Under the pieces are notes generated by a model that saw only the letters and a program-made list of their open reading frames with translations, did not search any database and was not told where the DNA came from. From Pristionchus mayeri (taxonomy: Eukaryota > Nematoda > Chromadorea > Rhabditida > Neodiplogasteridae), in NCBI GenBank assembly GCA_036245805.1, contig BTRK01000001.1, positions 15,755,087 to 15,819,086 of the forward strand: a stretch of 64,000 nt of DNA, written 5' to 3'. A program made the position numbers and the translations under genes. Positions 46,001 through 56,102 of this stretch are shown in pieces (within the stretch, counting starts at the first letter, position 1; every line of letters starts with the position of its first letter).

Positions 46001-49000
46001 GCTATTTGAAGTTCAAATACATGATATTTCGTTCAGAAATACTAAATCTAGCCCATATAATGATTTCCAGTTGGTTTGGGAGCCATCTGGCGAAAAAAAA
46101 TTTTCATTGTTTTCGAGATGGATCAAAATTTTCGAAAAAAAGAATTTTGCCCGATAGCTCCCAAACCAATTGGAAATCATTATATGGGCTAGATTTAGTA
46201 ATTCTGAACGAAATATCATGTATTTGAACTTCAAATAGCAATCTGAGAGTGTCTCAAACTCTGGAAATTTCCAAAATTTCGCAAAAAATCGCATTTTCTC
46301 GGGTTTTCAAGTCATTAGCATGTGCACTTTTGCGTGAAATGTACAATAACGATGTAAATATGTATTAGAAATAAGTATCTGGTAAATTTAGGCATATCCG
46401 GTGATTGCAAACCTGATTTTGACGAAACAATATCGCTCTTTGTGAAATGTGAGAATTTCGTTTTTTCCAAAAACTAAAATTTCAAAATGAAGACCTCACA
46501 ATGTCTGACTATGGTCTCAAATTGTTTGATTCGATATAAAAATAAGATTCGATGCTCAAAAGAGCCCATTCGGCTTGATTTGTAGAAAGTGTGATGGTTT
46601 TGCTCCAAGAGCTTGCCCTAACTGAGCCTTTTTCTGGAAACCATAACTTCAGAGCACATGGTAGAAATTCCATGAAATTCGGATTTTATACGTACTTTTA
46701 CACGGGGAATCCGAAAATGTAATTAGGTTTGGTACGCTGGTTGGAAAAATTTTCAGGACGGGCAAAAATGTTCGAAAATCGACGTTTTCGACTCTTTATA
46801 GACCTAGATCTGATCGCATTCAAAGTATGTTTTTCGTTATTTCCATCGAAAAATAGTCCTGAAAAACTTATAATATCTTACTTTTCAGAAAATTGAAATT
46901 TTCGATTTTTTTTGGGCCTAGTCTGGCATTTTTCGGAAAGTGCACCAGAGCCCTTCATATTGGGCCAAATATCAGCACTTGGTATGGGGACTTCACCAGC
47001 AAAATATTGAGGGGGGTTGCAAAAAAGCCATCCGTGGGTTGGTACGTTTTCTCGTGGAATGTCTCTTAAGAGCTTGGCCCATATGTGCTAAACCACTTTA
47101 AAATAACGTAGGAATGTCCCTCTAAGCTATTCATAGAAAGGGCGCACCTAGAAATACGACATTTCATCTGAGGGAACCAAGGAAAGGGGCAAAACAGTAC
47201 TTTAGGTCAACATAGTGTTAGCGGCCTGACTCAAAGATCAAAATGTAGAGCACGATGAGCTAAACATTTCATCTGTTGAAAGTGAGTCTCTATCTTTTTG
47301 TTGAAGCGAGCTACGGGGCCTAAAATTTGACAGAAAACGACGGTGGAGGTGCGCGAGAGTGCAATAAAGGGAGGGCAGAGAGAGGGAGGGCAGACGGCGA
47401 GAGCGACAGACGGTTAGAGCGCGCGCTCTCGGGGGATTCTAGCCCGTTCCAGGGCATCTTCTATGCTCTGTAGATCGCTTCAACGAAAAGATAGAGACTC
47501 ACTTTCAACAGATGAAATGTTTAGCTCATCGTGCTCTACATTTTGATCTATGAGTCAGGCCGCTAACCCTATGTTGACCTAAAGTACTGTTTAGCCCCTT
47601 TCCTTGGTTCCCTCAGATGAAATGTTGTATTTCTAGGTGCGCCCTTTCTATCAATAGCTTAGAGGGACATTCCTACGTTATTTTAAAGTGGTTTAGTACA
47701 TATGGGCCAAGCTGTTAAGTCGTTAAGGGTCTGAAAAAAAAAAATCAGCACTTGGTATGGGGACTTCACCAGCAAAATATTGAGGGGGGTTGCAAAAAAG
47801 CCATCCGTCGACCCTTCCCAAAAGGTACGTTTTCTCGTGGAATGTCTCTTAAGTCGTTAAGGGTCTGAAAACCGATTTTCAAATTTCATGTTCTATCGTA
47901 ATTTTTACCCAATGGGAGTACTGTATTGAGGCCGCAAACTATTCTAAATGTTGTTTTGGATGATTTTGGACCCAGTTGAAGCTAATAGCTGTCAGCTGGA
48001 GCTTAGAGGGTACTTTGGTCTGGGACTCATTCTGACGTCGCCGGACGAAAAGTCACGCCCTTTTTTTATACATCTTTCAATTTGGCTGAAATTTGTGGTC
48101 AAGTTAGTCACATATAGTGTCTATAAATCGGTCATAATTATGCAGGGGGGTTTTCCGATTTTTAGAATTTGATAATTTTTGGGCGACCCGACAACCCCGC
48201 ACTGGGACATACACATGGAATGAAATGTTCAACATAAAAGTTGTAGAGAATGTTTTCAGCTTTCGTTCTGAGCAAAGAACGAGTTGCTATCGTCATTTTA
48301 AACGGACTTATGGTCGTTTAAGTGGGCTCGATTTGACCCCTAAAAAGTGAGTGTCCCAAATTTGGCCTTCTGAATCTCGAAGATGACGACAGTTATCGAA
48401 ATTCTGACAACGCAGTTTGAAAGAGCATCATTTGAAATACCTTGCATCACGCTTAGATCAGGATAGGATGATTTTGATTCTACCTCCACGGAGAAGGTGA
48501 TTCTCTCGCGATGTCTCTCATATACTTCAAAAACAGGAAAATACGTGACTTTAGGACGCTCCATAGCCCACCGAATAGGACCAAATGTGCAAAAAGAGAC
48601 TGATCATCGTTATCAGCATCCAAAATAAACTCAAATTCCATATTTTCGAAAAATCGCTGTTCCAGCCCCTTCAATGAATTGTCTGCTTCTTAGAGATACG
48701 GTGTCATATATTCCGAGTATATAAAACGTCTAATAATTTTGAGTTTAGAAACAGTTTTTAATTGGTCTGTGAGTCTGGAAAAAAACTTCACCTCACACAG
48801 GAGACACTGAGGAGTAGCCTGAAATTGTTTTAAAGCCGAAAATTTTTGAACAAATGAAATTTTAAAAGCAATAAAAAATATAAATTCATAAATTATCAAA
48901 ATCTCATTTAATGTAAAACATAACATACGGAAATGTGAATGACAGTGAAATTCGAGATGTCGCACTGAAAATAATAAGTATGCCTTCTGGTTTTTAACAC

Positions 49001-52000
49001 TAAAATTATAGTAATGGAAAGTTTACCAGCCTACTATGGTAGAACGCTTCGAAAATATTTCATCGTTACCGAAAAATGTATTTAAAATGATTTTTTCACG
49101 GTATTTTCGAACATGCAAATTGCGGTCTTTACTTGACAATTAAACCGTCACCTTGTAACTGTGACCATCCGAGTAACATTCGATGCCGCACTCACAACGA
49201 AGAAGGCATCCGGCCTGCATTAACAAAATGTTATTGTAAAGCGAGCATTTTCACGCACGGCATTATCAATCAAAGTATCATTTAGGCTGTGCTGTAATGG
49301 AAAATTCTCAAATATTAAATAATATCACCTATCCTTTAGAGGTGTTTTTTCTAAGTATGTATCATACACAATCGAAGTAATGAGTATCACACCTGAGCGG
49401 GAGTAGTTGAGTGCTTGATTTTGAGGTGACTTTTCCAGCCACTAACCGATCTCGAGCGATACTGCAACAGCTTTATTGCTAACCAGCCAGCAACAACACA
49501 CTTTCATATTCTCTAGTACTACGATATTAGGCCAAAGTTATTTCTCTTGTATCGAGTGTGCTCTATTTGTATTTCCAAAGTCCATGAAGCAATTACTCTA
49601 CATCAGATCTGTCATAAAACTGATGATTAAGATAAGAATGTTTACAAGAGGCAGGAAGCACAGAACAGAGACTTGGATGGACAAAATCAAGAAGCACAAA
49701 GTAAGAAACTAACTTCACACTTAGCCTCTGGACACTCCAGTTCACTTTTCTGCGTTTGATTTTTTACTTTCTTTATCTTCTTAATCGATTGAGATGATCC
49801 TTTGCTGGACGATATTCTCTTCGGACAAGAGCCTGAACTTTGCGTTATACATTTAAAGTTACCGGACGAGGACAAAATAGACCCCCTATTTTTTGTCCTC
49901 CATCGAATAGCCGATGGCTGACTTAGTTGAGCATGAATAAATAAAAATGCTAAAAATCAATAATAGCCTCAAGGGAAAGCAGGAAATGATCCGCACTCTC
50001 TCACTTTTGCATACTCTCTCGTACACGAGACCAGATCAGGGTCAGATCAGGGTTTCGTTCTCGTCCGGTAACTTTAAAATAATATAAATGAATTGTTATC
50101 ACGAAATTTAAAAATATATCTTTTATTAGGTTGTGAAAAAAGTAATTGTAGATTTGGACCATGATGTTTGAGCACGCATACAATTCTTTTCATTTATGAT
50201 CTCAAGCTTGCTCAATAGCATATAGTAGGGGTGTACTTGGTCAATACATTTATGTATTCTAATCGCTTGATGCTTTTAGGATACCCGGCAAATCCAAGAT
50301 TTTACAAATGTGATATTTTCATTCTTTTCTAAAAATATTTCCCGTCTCTCGTATTTTGTCGGAGAAAAGGGCTGTACACTTTCATATAGTGTAGTGAGAA
50401 GCACATGTGCAGTTCTTTCGAAAAATAGGTCTAACGCCGCTCCTGCCTCAACATAGCACGATTTACACATCACTGAATTAATACCTCAGCTAATAAACAC
50501 TTATCAAGCGATAACGTTTCCTGCTTCGAGGTTCAAACAGACTGGTTTCTAAATAAGTGCGGTTCCATGATACACTATGGTGCTACATACCACAGAGAAA
50601 CATCCCTTCTCTACTTGTAGAAACATAGATTTTCAGTATTGATGACTACGGGCCAATATTGTCAAATTTTCGACTTTCGGTATACGGTGATGAATAAATT
50701 TCCTCAAAAGGGAGCAATCCCCTGACTTTGCGCAGTCGTATACTGATACATAAAGAGTAGCTTTCACAGTTAACCACAAAATTTAGGGCATTTCACCAAC
50801 CCTGGAAAATGGAAGACTTGTAATATACGAATTTCGATGTTCAAATTTTATAGTCGGGATTATGAATTTGACATGTTTTTCTAGAAGTATTGTATGCCCA
50901 CCTAAATACAATTTTAAGTTAACCATGGAAAGTGCTTTTCGCTTCACTAGATTTGTGATGGATAGATCAATAGTTACGGATGCACGTTAAATATAATTAT
51001 TTCTGTTGATGTGCAGTTAGTGTCAAGTTAAAGAAGAGTGTATTTTCTGACAGGCCATTCGAAGCGGACCAGGTTCACATGTTGTATTATGATATCCGTA
51101 TGCCATACTTTTCGCATGTGACGTAATTTTTGTATTATCCTAGCTTTTCATGCATTGCTGGACCGAAACGTAATCAGTAAAACCTTGTTTCGATTTGTAT
51201 TCATACTGCGCCCTTAATACCAATTGGATAGGCTCGAACCTACGCGCGATAGAAAGGGTATCCAAGCACTCAACGAGCACAAGTAACAATATGATATTCA
51301 GGAGTCAACCAAAAACGGGGTATTGCAGAATGGAAAATTTCAGAATCTACAATTACTTTTTTCACAACCTGATAAAACGAACGAATAAATACAAACCTTG
51401 TCTTTCTCCTCCACTGATTTCAACTTCTGTTTCTTCATCGTTGGTCCTTCCTTTGATCCCACCTTACTATCAGCACACTTCACAGATCTGGTGACATTCT
51501 CCCTTCGTCTTTTCACGTCTTCAGCGATATGGGAAGAGAACTGCAAATAAAATTTAATTCCCTGCTCTGGATATGTAAGCTCATTATAAAAATATAAACT
51601 GTTAAATATCCCCTTAAGGCGTATTTTCACTAATTGACACATTTGTATTATTGACAATAATAGAAACCTACATTTACCGTCTCCGCTCTGCTCCTTCAGT
51701 TTCAAACGGATCATCAAACATTGAGTTACGACTTCCAATTGATTTATTCTGGAAGGACACTTCACAAATTTCTCATTACGCGCTTTTTCATTACCCGGAA
51801 TGTTATCATCTCCCTGAAGAGCGGACATATAAATTTAACGACATTACTTCATTCTAGCGTTCATTCGTTCTTCATTCGTTCTTCATTCTTCATTCCATTC
51901 TCCATTCTAGCGCTCGTGATGGGCGGTCGTCCCTGACCCCGCTCTTTTCCGACCTAGTTTGGGAAATCCTCTCCCGTCAGCTTGGGCAACCCGGAGAGTA

Positions 52001-55000
52001 TCGCCTACTTGGTACACTTCAAGAGGAGGAGCACGGACGGATTCCCATCGTCTCGAGTGATCTACCGTCAAGAAAGCCCCGCTGTCTGCGTTGTGAGTTC
52101 CTAACCGGCGCAAGTCAGGTGTTCGGCGGCAGGATGATCTACTTCGATGCTCAACGGAGATTCGTCACGATCGTCCCTACAGTTGACCAGAGAAGCCAAA
52201 GAAGATCCCATCCCTTGACCTAACGACGCTCTGAGACCGAAGATCCCCATTCCCTCCACACTGAAGTCACCCTCCTGCAGGACCATTGTGCCTGACGTCA
52301 GGATAAATATGATGATGAAATATGATGACTTACCTCGTTTTCATTAACATGTAGGTCGAAATTATCGATTGGTTCGTATTTCAACGACGAAAACTTGAAC
52401 TCATCATCGATAGGATCATAATAAGAATGATTCACGATCCCTTCATTAGGATGAAGGTTAGTGAATGAATAATTATCTATCTGTAATGGGGCGATGCTGA
52501 GTAAAAATTTTTCAATAGTAATGTGACCTGATGTAGCAATCCCATATTTGTATTCTTGGAATTTTCGATAAGTAAATCATCGAAAATTCCCAGTTTCTCA
52601 TCATTTTTTCAAACTCAGATCTTCGAACTTTTTGCGCTATCCCAACGAAGAGTATGATTGCGCCTATTCAACTTAGGTCATTTGCCACCTACGATTATAC
52701 CATTTCTGCCATACATATTTTGTGTTCTTCAAATACATCGGAAACTCTACGATAATGCGTAAGATCTGATTTTGATGAGTACTCAATATACAGTAGCGCT
52801 CAAAAGTATTGAAACGATTTGAACTTTTCATATAACTTTTTCTACCGTTGACTTAGCAAGTTCTATGTTGGGGCGCTATATACCAAATCAATAGAAGAAT
52901 ACGATGCGAGTATTGCGTCATCAAGTACCTCATAACTAATTGCGTAGTGATGACGCAATCGAATTTCACTTTTTCAAACAGGCTTTATTCTTACATAGAT
53001 TTTTTCCTACTGGCCAAACCTTCTGTGGTTGGAGTCATGTCCGAGACCTACCCAGAAATTTTTTTTGAGGTTGCTGCGCGACCGCATATTTGCTGCAGCC
53101 TTGCTGCAAAAAGGGGTCTGAAATTCATATCTCGGTTTCTAGACCAGATAGAGACTCGTTCGTTCCAGATAGGCACCAAAATGATCCTCATCCCGATCCC
53201 AGGTGATCCTGTGAATATGGAAAGGATATTCCAAAATTTGCCCTCAGGGCATGGAAAATCACTTTTTCACATGACCACTTTTTTGGAGATTCATAACTAC
53301 GTAGGAACTGTATATAAAAATCTGGTTTTTGCTTACTCATATTCATTATGTTGTATATATCTGGTTCCCTACTTTTTAGATTGTTTGAATATCTTTCCTG
53401 CCTTTGGCGATCGTTTATCGGAGGTGCACCGTGGTTCTGATTGCATGACCCTTCCATAACAAGTTTGCGGGAGAGTTAAGGAAAACTTTTGTTATTGTGT
53501 GTACAAGTCCAACTTGTTCTGGGGAACTGATCCCCAACTTTTTTTAATGTTTGAACAACTCTGGGCACAGTTGGAGATATAGCGCAGACGAAAATAGCGG
53601 GACGGGGACTCGAAAGTCCCTCCGAAAAACGATCGCCGAGGGCAGGAAAGATATTCAAATTTTGGAATATCCTTTCCATATTCACAGGATCACCTGGGAT
53701 CGCGATGAGGATCATTTTGGTGCTTTGAACGAGTCTCTAGCTAGTCTAGATGCCGAGATCTTAATTTCAGACCCCCTTTTTGCAGCAAGGCTGCAGCAAA
53801 CGTGCGGTCGCGCAGCAACTTCATAATTTTTTTCTGGGTAGGCCTCGGGCATGACTCCAACCACAGAAAGTGTGGCGAGTAGGAAAAAATCTATGTAAGA
53901 ATAAAGCCTGTTTGAAAAAGTGGAATTCGATTGCGTCATCACTACGCAATTAGTTATACGGCACGTAATGACGCAATACTCGCATCATATTCTTCTATTG
54001 GTTTGGTATATAGCGCCCCAACATCGAACTTGCTAAGTCAACGGTAGAAAAAGTTATATGAAAAATTCAAATCGTTTCAATACTTTTGAGCGCTACTGTA
54101 GTTAAAATTAAGAGGAACAACAGTATTAACTGGATTCTGATCATAATCGTCGATTGGTTCGTCTTTGAATGGTGCAAGCTTGTACTCACTGTCCATCGAT
54201 CCATCATAAGCATTCAAATGAGTGTTCTGCAAAATTTATACAGATATTGTTCAAATGATGCGCAAATACATCTGAAAAAAGATTTTCTTACTTCATCAGA
54301 GCCCCGAATCGACTGGGAGGCATCGACTTGATCTTCAACCGGTTCCGAAGGAAGTTGTACAGTAGGATTGGCGATCTTAGAGTAAACTATTTCATTAAAA
54401 TTAAAAAATCTTTTAGATGGAACCATTCGGTAGCAAGAAAAAATCATCAATTCGGATCAGTTTCTTACGTTATCATTCTGATTCTCTGGCTCTTCCGAAG
54501 ATACTTCAACCCTCTTTTCCATCAAATGAGCAAGAGTCAAATGAAGAGATTCGATAACTCCGAACATCACATGCCGAATTGACAGCTCACTGCAATAAAG
54601 GAAATAAATTCAAGCTGAACCTTGTTTTGAAAGGTCGGGCCACAATGAAGCTCCCATATTTTGTTGGCGTAGTGTTTTTGTTTTTGTTTTGGCAACATAC
54701 AAAAACGCGCAAAATCATGCGTAAATAAATGGACGGTAAACGTACGTAGTATCTTCGAAACGAAGACAGATCGACAATTCACTCTCGAGAGTTTCGAGAG
54801 CTCTTTGGATATCCTGAAAAGTTTTATTTTTTGTAAATTTAAAAAAAATCAGTGAATAATACTGACATTGTGCTGAGCAGACTTGAGAATGAGTGACATC
54901 ACGTCGAACGCATTCAGAAAAAGAGAAACGAGTGAATCATGAGATTGCATCGAGATATTGAAAGCCTGATAAAAGAAATATTAGCTTTTAAAAAACATAC

Positions 55001-55854
55001 ATATTTATTACAAATTAATACACACTAGATTGGCCAGTAAAATATACAACAGAAGTAGTATCATACATCTCTCTTAAATCCTTCAATAATCGGTTGAAAA
55101 ATCTCGGAAGATTCTCCATTTTCCGTCAAATGACGAATTGTAAAATGGAGGGATTCAATGACTCCATACATTAGAGATCGGACCGAAGGCACTCTACAAA
55201 TATTAAAATATGATATTTGTATTACAGGCACATAAAGAGTACTGTGAAAACAGAATGCGTAGTCCGTGGTGTGGTGGACGAGAGCTATCACATTTTGTTG
55301 TATCACTCGCGGAACTTTTTTTCTCCCGCGTTCATCGAGTAATACAACAAAGTGTGATAACTCTCGCACACCACGGACTACGCATTCTGTTCTCACAGTA
55401 TACGAATTCAAAAAATTTAAAATCTTGTACTCACTTGACATTTTCGTAGCGTTCGCAGATCGATCCTTTCTCATAGAGAGTTTCCAGTGCTCGTCGGATG
55501 ATCTACAAGGAACGATCATGATGCAATAGAAGCATATATTCGTAAGAATTAATTATACAAACTGACCCTATCTTCGAAATCCTTGAGAACGGGAGTCATC
55601 ACATCAAATGTCTTCACAAACAAGCCACTGAGGGCATCATTCGATGCGAGTGAAAGATCGAAAGCCTCAAGTAGAAAATAATTATTACAAGTGAAGTAAA
55701 ACTTTGAATGTACTTGAATGACTATAATGACAGCTTTATATGTGCACTTACAATGCATTTGAACAATAATGGTAAGTAAATGAGGAAGGTAAAAATCCGA
55801 AAATACCTTTCTCATCAACTGTACAACTATCCACTGAGGCGTCATATCTGACAT
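43055..55854 (-). CDS. Zinc-module family protein, paralogue F (two helical modules, SUMO-type motifs, zinc modules)
   Basis: Exons (minus): 55854-55807, 55665-55567, 55502-55435, 55193-55067, 54965-54867, 54813-54746, 54589-54469, 54375-54292, 54226-54131, 52480-52334, 51813-51733, 51540-51397, about 49850-49714, 49461-49393, 49214-49152, 48964-48929, 48818-48792, 43392-43324, 43264-43193, 43099-43055. Start MSDMTPQWIVVQL. Exons of 99, 68 and about 125 nt encode a helical unit (LFVKTFDVMTPVL, RALETLYEK, LMYGVIESLHFTIRHL), present twice. Next come an acidic part with FKDEPIDDYD and LKYEPIDNFD (psi-K-x-E, SUMO consensus) and a basic Lys/Arg part. The C-terminus has C2H2-like modules (CPEAKCE ... 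HLKIKH; CLLCE ... HLEARHH), Cys modules (CECG, CKCG) and CSGREFALRKLNED at the stop. Probably nuclear and nucleic-acid-binding; function unknown. One zinc module is split by a 5.4-kb palindromic intron. Confidence 0.65.
43710..44500. repeat. Nested fold-back with tRNA-like core
   Basis: The arms GGATAGTTCTTTCTCTAC / CATGTAGAGAAAGAACTATC and GTCTTCATTGGTTTCCTG / CAGGAAACCAATGAAGAC enclose a second pair, CGTCGGAAGATTTTTGC / GCAAAAATCTTCCGACG. Next to the latter is a B-box-like GAGTTCGAATCC (minus strand, near 44335) and its inverted partner near 44070. Confidence 0.7.
45205..47065. repeat. Palindrome of the same family as 37197-39090
   Basis: The ends GAGACATTCCACGAGAAAAC and complement, then GGGGTTGCAAAAAAGCCATC, CCAGCAAAATATTGAGG and GGCATTTTTCGG, match the forkhead-gene palindrome, while the interior differs. 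The centre is near 46130 (ATTTTCGAAAAAAAG). Mirror-image open frames at 45946-46227 and 46013-46294 are artefacts of this symmetry. Confidence 0.85.
47065..47720. repeat. Inner palindrome with core shared with 25000-25310
   Basis: The core AAACATTTCATCTGTTGAAAGTGAGTCT, given here as two overlapping 20-mers AAACATTTCATCTGTTGAAA and GTTGAAAGTGAGTCTCTATC, and GTTGAAGCG recur around a GC-rich centre (47340-47460) as in the 24121-26964 element. The outer arms (GGCGCACCTAGAAATACGAC / GTCGTATTTCTAGGTGCGCC-like) pair across it. Confidence 0.75.
49854..49972. repeat. Intronic repeat, copy 2 (other copy at 6854-6979)
   Basis: Reverse-complement match to 6854-6979 (GTTACCGGACGAGGACAA, CCATCGAATAGCCGATGG, AAAAATCAATAATAGCCTC). 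The GTAACTTTAAA word recurs inverted near 50075, hinting at a terminal inverted repeat. It abuts the start of the exon around 49850 of paralogue F, so the exact acceptor there is uncertain. Confidence 0.6.
50126..51372. mobile_element. Decayed mariner with cecropia-type terminal repeats
   Basis: Ends TTAGGTTGTGAAAAAAGTAA and, at the other end, TTACTTTTTTCACAACCTGA, followed inwards by TTGTAGATT / AATCTACAA; TA is on both sides. The 1.25-kb length and this end sequence are typical of cecropia-subfamily mariners. The interior has no readable transposase, so it is an old copy. It starts 24 bp past the donor of the exon 51540-51397 of paralogue F. Confidence 0.7.
51855..52320 (+). other. GC-rich insertion of unknown class in an intron
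   Basis: About 460 bp, clearly more GC-rich than its surroundings, bounded by tandem CATTCGTTCTTC / CATTCTTCATTC words on the left and an ATGATGAAATATGATGA tail on the right. The directional tail suggests a retroposed piece, perhaps a LINE or SINE 3' end. No coding match recognised. Confidence 0.4.
52791..54098. repeat. TA-flanked fold-back element with Tc1/mariner-like ends
   Basis: CAGTAGCGCTCAAAAGTATT at the left and AATACTTTTGAGCGCTACTG at the right, TA on both sides. The arms match for about 600 bp each (GAAAAAGTTATATG, GTAGTGATGACGCAAT, GGCTTTATTCTTACATAGAT, TGCTGCGCGACCGCA, GTGAATATGGAAAGGATAT). The asymmetric middle is 53260-53500. Mirror open frames (for example 52947-53459 and 53476-53942) are symmetry artefacts. 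Confidence 0.85.
55242..55398. repeat. Palindromic MITE, CTGTGAGAA-end family, copy 3
   Basis: TA-flanked 157-bp palindrome: CTGTGAAAACAGAATGCGTA at one end, TACGCATTCTGTTCTCACAG at the other, arms including GTCCGTGGTGTG / CACACCACGGAC. Between exons 55435 and 55193 of paralogue F. Confidence 0.8.
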
Positions 55855-55919
55855 ACAATTTCGTTTCGAGAGGGAGAAAAAAATATTTTAGGAGGCACAA
55901 ACAATTAAAATAAATGGAC

Positions 55920-56050
55920 AAGAAAGATAATTCTTTTGGCTTCGAACCAGTGACTACAAAACACTAGGATCTGGCATCGTCTTTGAAAGAAACTTTATAC
56001 TGGGATCCAAAACATGATGAAAGAATAAATTGTAAATCAGCGACAGAACA
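55920..56050. repeat. Downstream flank of zinc-module gene G, duplicated at 60815-60945
   Basis: Both copies share TTATACTGGGATC, GATGAAAGAATAAA and a B-box-like GGCTTCGAACCAG (GGCTTAGAACCAG in the second copy), each placed 60-180 bp past the stop of its gene. The zinc-module duplication therefore included 3' flank, possibly with a tRNA-derived repeat in it. Confidence 0.55.
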
Positions 56051-56102
56051 CGTGAATTGATTATGCATTGCATAGGCGACATTTAACAGTCATCATAAAA
56101 GA

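Larger units (their letters stand above)
43545..48665. repeat. 5.1-kb compound palindrome splitting a zinc-finger gene
   Basis: The outer arms GGACGCTCCATAGCCCACC (48560) and its complement (43640), and GTTTTTGAAGTATATCAC with its partner, enclose three nested structures: a fold-back at 43710-44500, a family-H type palindrome (ends near 44525 and 48515, matching 24121-26964) and within it a family-L palindrome at 45205-47065 plus another at 47065-47720. A partial L end is repeated at 47735-47850. Everything lies in one intron, between exons 48792 and 43392 of paralogue F. Confidence 0.85.

Noticed and set aside
45946..46294. Two almost identical 93-codon frames on opposite strands
   Set aside because: The two arms of the 45205-47065 palindrome, not genes.
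51195..51494. A 99-codon plus-strand frame
   Set aside because: It overlaps the minus-strand exon 51540-51397 of gene F, whose phase and basic composition are well supported, and the end of a mariner.
52947..53942. A 170-codon frame and its mirror copies
   Set aside because: Arms of the TA-flanked fold-back 52791-54098; no homology recognised and inconsistent between arms.
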